A stretch of 7,151 bases of DNA from contig CAIXMC010000043.1 in the NCBI GenBank assembly GCA_903920405.1, forward strand, positions 1 to 7,151, given 5' to 3'. The DNA is from an uncultured beta proteobacterium (GTDB taxonomy: Bacteria > Pseudomonadota > Gammaproteobacteria > Burkholderiales > Burkholderiaceae_C). The notes below the pieces were generated by a model. That model made no database searches and was not told the DNA's origin. It saw nothing but the letters and a program-made list of their open reading frames with translations. Below, piece by piece: positions 6,270 to 7,151 of the stretch. Each line of letters opens with the position of its first letter. Position 1 is the stretch's first letter. A program made the position numbers and the translations under genes.

Positions 6270-6301
6270 GTAGCCCTTATCCAGCAAGCATATGGCGCTA
6301 C
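6270..6301. repeat. Single degenerate REP-like element with GTAGC/GCTAC ends
   Basis: It begins GTAGCCCTTATCCAGCAAGC and closes with GCGCTAC, so the outer five bases (GTAGC/GCTAC) pair exactly and the inner stem is imperfect. It belongs to the same subtype as the element at 458-490, which shares GTAGCCCTTAT and CAGCAAGC. It separates the protease cluster from the downstream ATPase gene. Confidence 0.6.
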
Positions 6302-6325
6302 AAAAAAATTAATGTTTTTGGCTAA

Positions 6326-6344
6326 AGCACTCCCAAATAGTGCT
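6326..6344. promoter_or_regulatory. Small inverted repeat AGCACT-N7-AGTGCT (possible operator)
   Basis: Perfect 6-bp arms (6326-6331 and 6339-6344) flank a seven-base spacer, about 17 bases upstream of a candidate -35. The position suits a regulator-binding site for the ATPase gene, but no cognate regulator is visible. It could also be a chance palindrome. Confidence 0.35.
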
Positions 6345-6360
6345 CACCCTGCAGCCTGTT

Positions 6361-6390
6361 TTGCAAAAAAGCATTCCTGATCCATACAAT
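6361..6390 (+). promoter_or_regulatory. Candidate sigma70 promoter of the ATPase-like gene
   Basis: TTGCAA (6361-6366) and TACAAT (6385-6390) resemble -35 and -10 boxes 18 bases apart. A start about seven bases past the -10 would coincide with the ATG at 6397, giving a leaderless message; this agrees with the lack of any Shine-Dalgarno sequence there. It is called by eye only. Confidence 0.35.
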
Positions 6391-6396
6391 GAAAAA

Positions 6397-7151
6397 ATGA
6401 ACGATTCACCCAACCCGTCGCCTATTCAACGCTCTCGGCGCAAGCTGCCCATTGGCATTCAGACCTTTGCCAAAATCCGTGAAGACAATGCCTATTACGT
6501 TGATAAAACAGGCTTTGCTGTGGATTTGGCTGAAAGGGGAACCTACTATTTTTTATCGCGCCCCAGGCGATTTGGCAAAAGCCTGTTTCTGGACACCTTG
6601 AAAGAGCTTTTTGAAGGCAACCTGCCGCTGTTCAAAGGGCTGGCGGCAGAAAACCGGTGGGACTGGTCCAAAAAACACGCGGTGATTCGCATCAGCTTTG
6701 GCGGCGGGGTGCTGGGGTCTGTGGCAGATTTGGGTCAAAGCCTGCACCAGCAATTGAGTGCGCTGGAGCGTCAATACCAGTTGCCTGCAGAATTTCAGGA
6801 CGCACGCAGTCGTTTGAAAGACCTGATATTGCGTCTGGCAAAGCGTACCGGCCTGCGTGTTGTCATATTGGTTGATGAATACGACAAACCCATTCTTGAT
6901 CGCCTTGACAAGCCTGACATCGCCATTCAAATACGGGAAGTACTCAAAGATTTGTATTCGGTCATCAAGGACAGCGATGCATATATTGAATTTGCCTTTT
7001 TGACCGGCGTATCCAAGTTCAGCAAAGTCAGCCTGTTTTCAGGGCTGAATAACCTTGAAGACATCACGCTTGATGCTGCCTACAGTGACATTTGCGGTTA
7101 CACCGACGCCGATGTGGATAGAGTGTTTGCACCGGAGCTAGTTGGGTTGGA
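6397..7151 (+). CDS. AAA-ATPase-like protein (PF09820-type), 3' end outside window
   Basis: The frame stays open from the ATG at 6397 to the window end (251 codons, no stop). It matches the AAA-ATPase-like family often followed by a PD-(D/E)XK nuclease-like domain: LPIGIQTFAKIREDNAYYVDKT near the N-terminus (residues ~17-38, spanning the family's YVDKT motif), Walker A RPRRFGKS (55-62, with Lys61), Walker B VVILVDEYD (155-163), and the FLTGVSKFSKVSLFSGLNNL stretch (201-220) in the sensor region. The nuclease-like C-terminal part, if present, is beyond the window. There is no signal peptide, so it is cytoplasmic, unlike the four genes before it. Separated by 230 bases, a hairpin and a REP, it probably forms its own transcription unit. 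The family is common and expanded in many genomes; its role is poorly defined, and a link to the caspase-serpin cluster is not shown. Confidence 0.87.
   Translation, partial: MNDSPNPSPIQRSRRKLPIGIQTFAKIREDNAYYVDKTGFAVDLAERGTYYFLSRPRRFGKSLFLDTLKELFEGNLPLFKGLAAENRWDWSKKHAVIRISFGGGVLGSVADLGQSLHQQLSALERQYQLPAEFQDARSRLKDLILRLAKRTGLRVVILVDEYDKPILDRLDKPDIAIQIREVLKDLYSVIKDSDAYIEFAFLTGVSKFSKVSLFSGLNNLEDITLDAAYSDICGYTDADVDRVFAPELVGL

Overview
The window looks like a chromosomal piece of a Gram-negative proteobacterium, probably a betaproteobacterium. That is inferred from moderate-to-high GC, an OmpA-type peptidoglycan-binding protein, Sec signal peptides and GTAG-headed REP repeats; no phylogenetic marker is present, so the placement is soft. 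All five genes read on the + strand.

Positions 1-578 hold no gene. They contain three GTAG-type REPINs (head-to-head REP pairs), the last two inside a roughly 155-157 bp tandem duplication, then a single degenerate REP and a short leader. Four genes follow: a small exported OmpA-family protein (579-1205), an exported serpin with an inhibitory-type hinge (1246-2580), a secreted caspase-like (C14) protease with an EF-hand-like loop and a DUF4384-like tail (2592-4361), and a membrane-anchored C14 protease fused to a C-terminal FGE-sulfatase/C-type-lectin-like domain (4469-6166). The first three are closely spaced and the fourth follows 107 bp later across a REP, so an operon is plausible. After a hairpin, another degenerate REP and a small inverted repeat comes the 5' part of an AAA-ATPase-like gene (6397 to the window end).

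The most interesting reading combines two facts. First, a serpin sits directly beside two caspase-like proteases that keep their His/Cys dyads, and its predicted P1 is Lys, which fits the Lys/Arg preference of metacaspases; this suggests a bacterial protease-inhibitor module. Second, the last ~35 codons of the second protease look like the variable repeat of a diversity-generating retroelement (DGR): a conserved GGSW...NLRSA...GFRLA frame with substituted codons that nearly all end in C, as expected when AAC codons are mutated at adenine, followed by a GC-rich hairpin. All four upstream products appear to be exported or to face the periplasm. A working model is a periplasmic sensor-protease with a diversified ligand-binding tip, a second calcium-binding-type protease, and a serpin brake. 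No reverse transcriptase or template repeat is visible here, so the DGR core must lie elsewhere or be lost.
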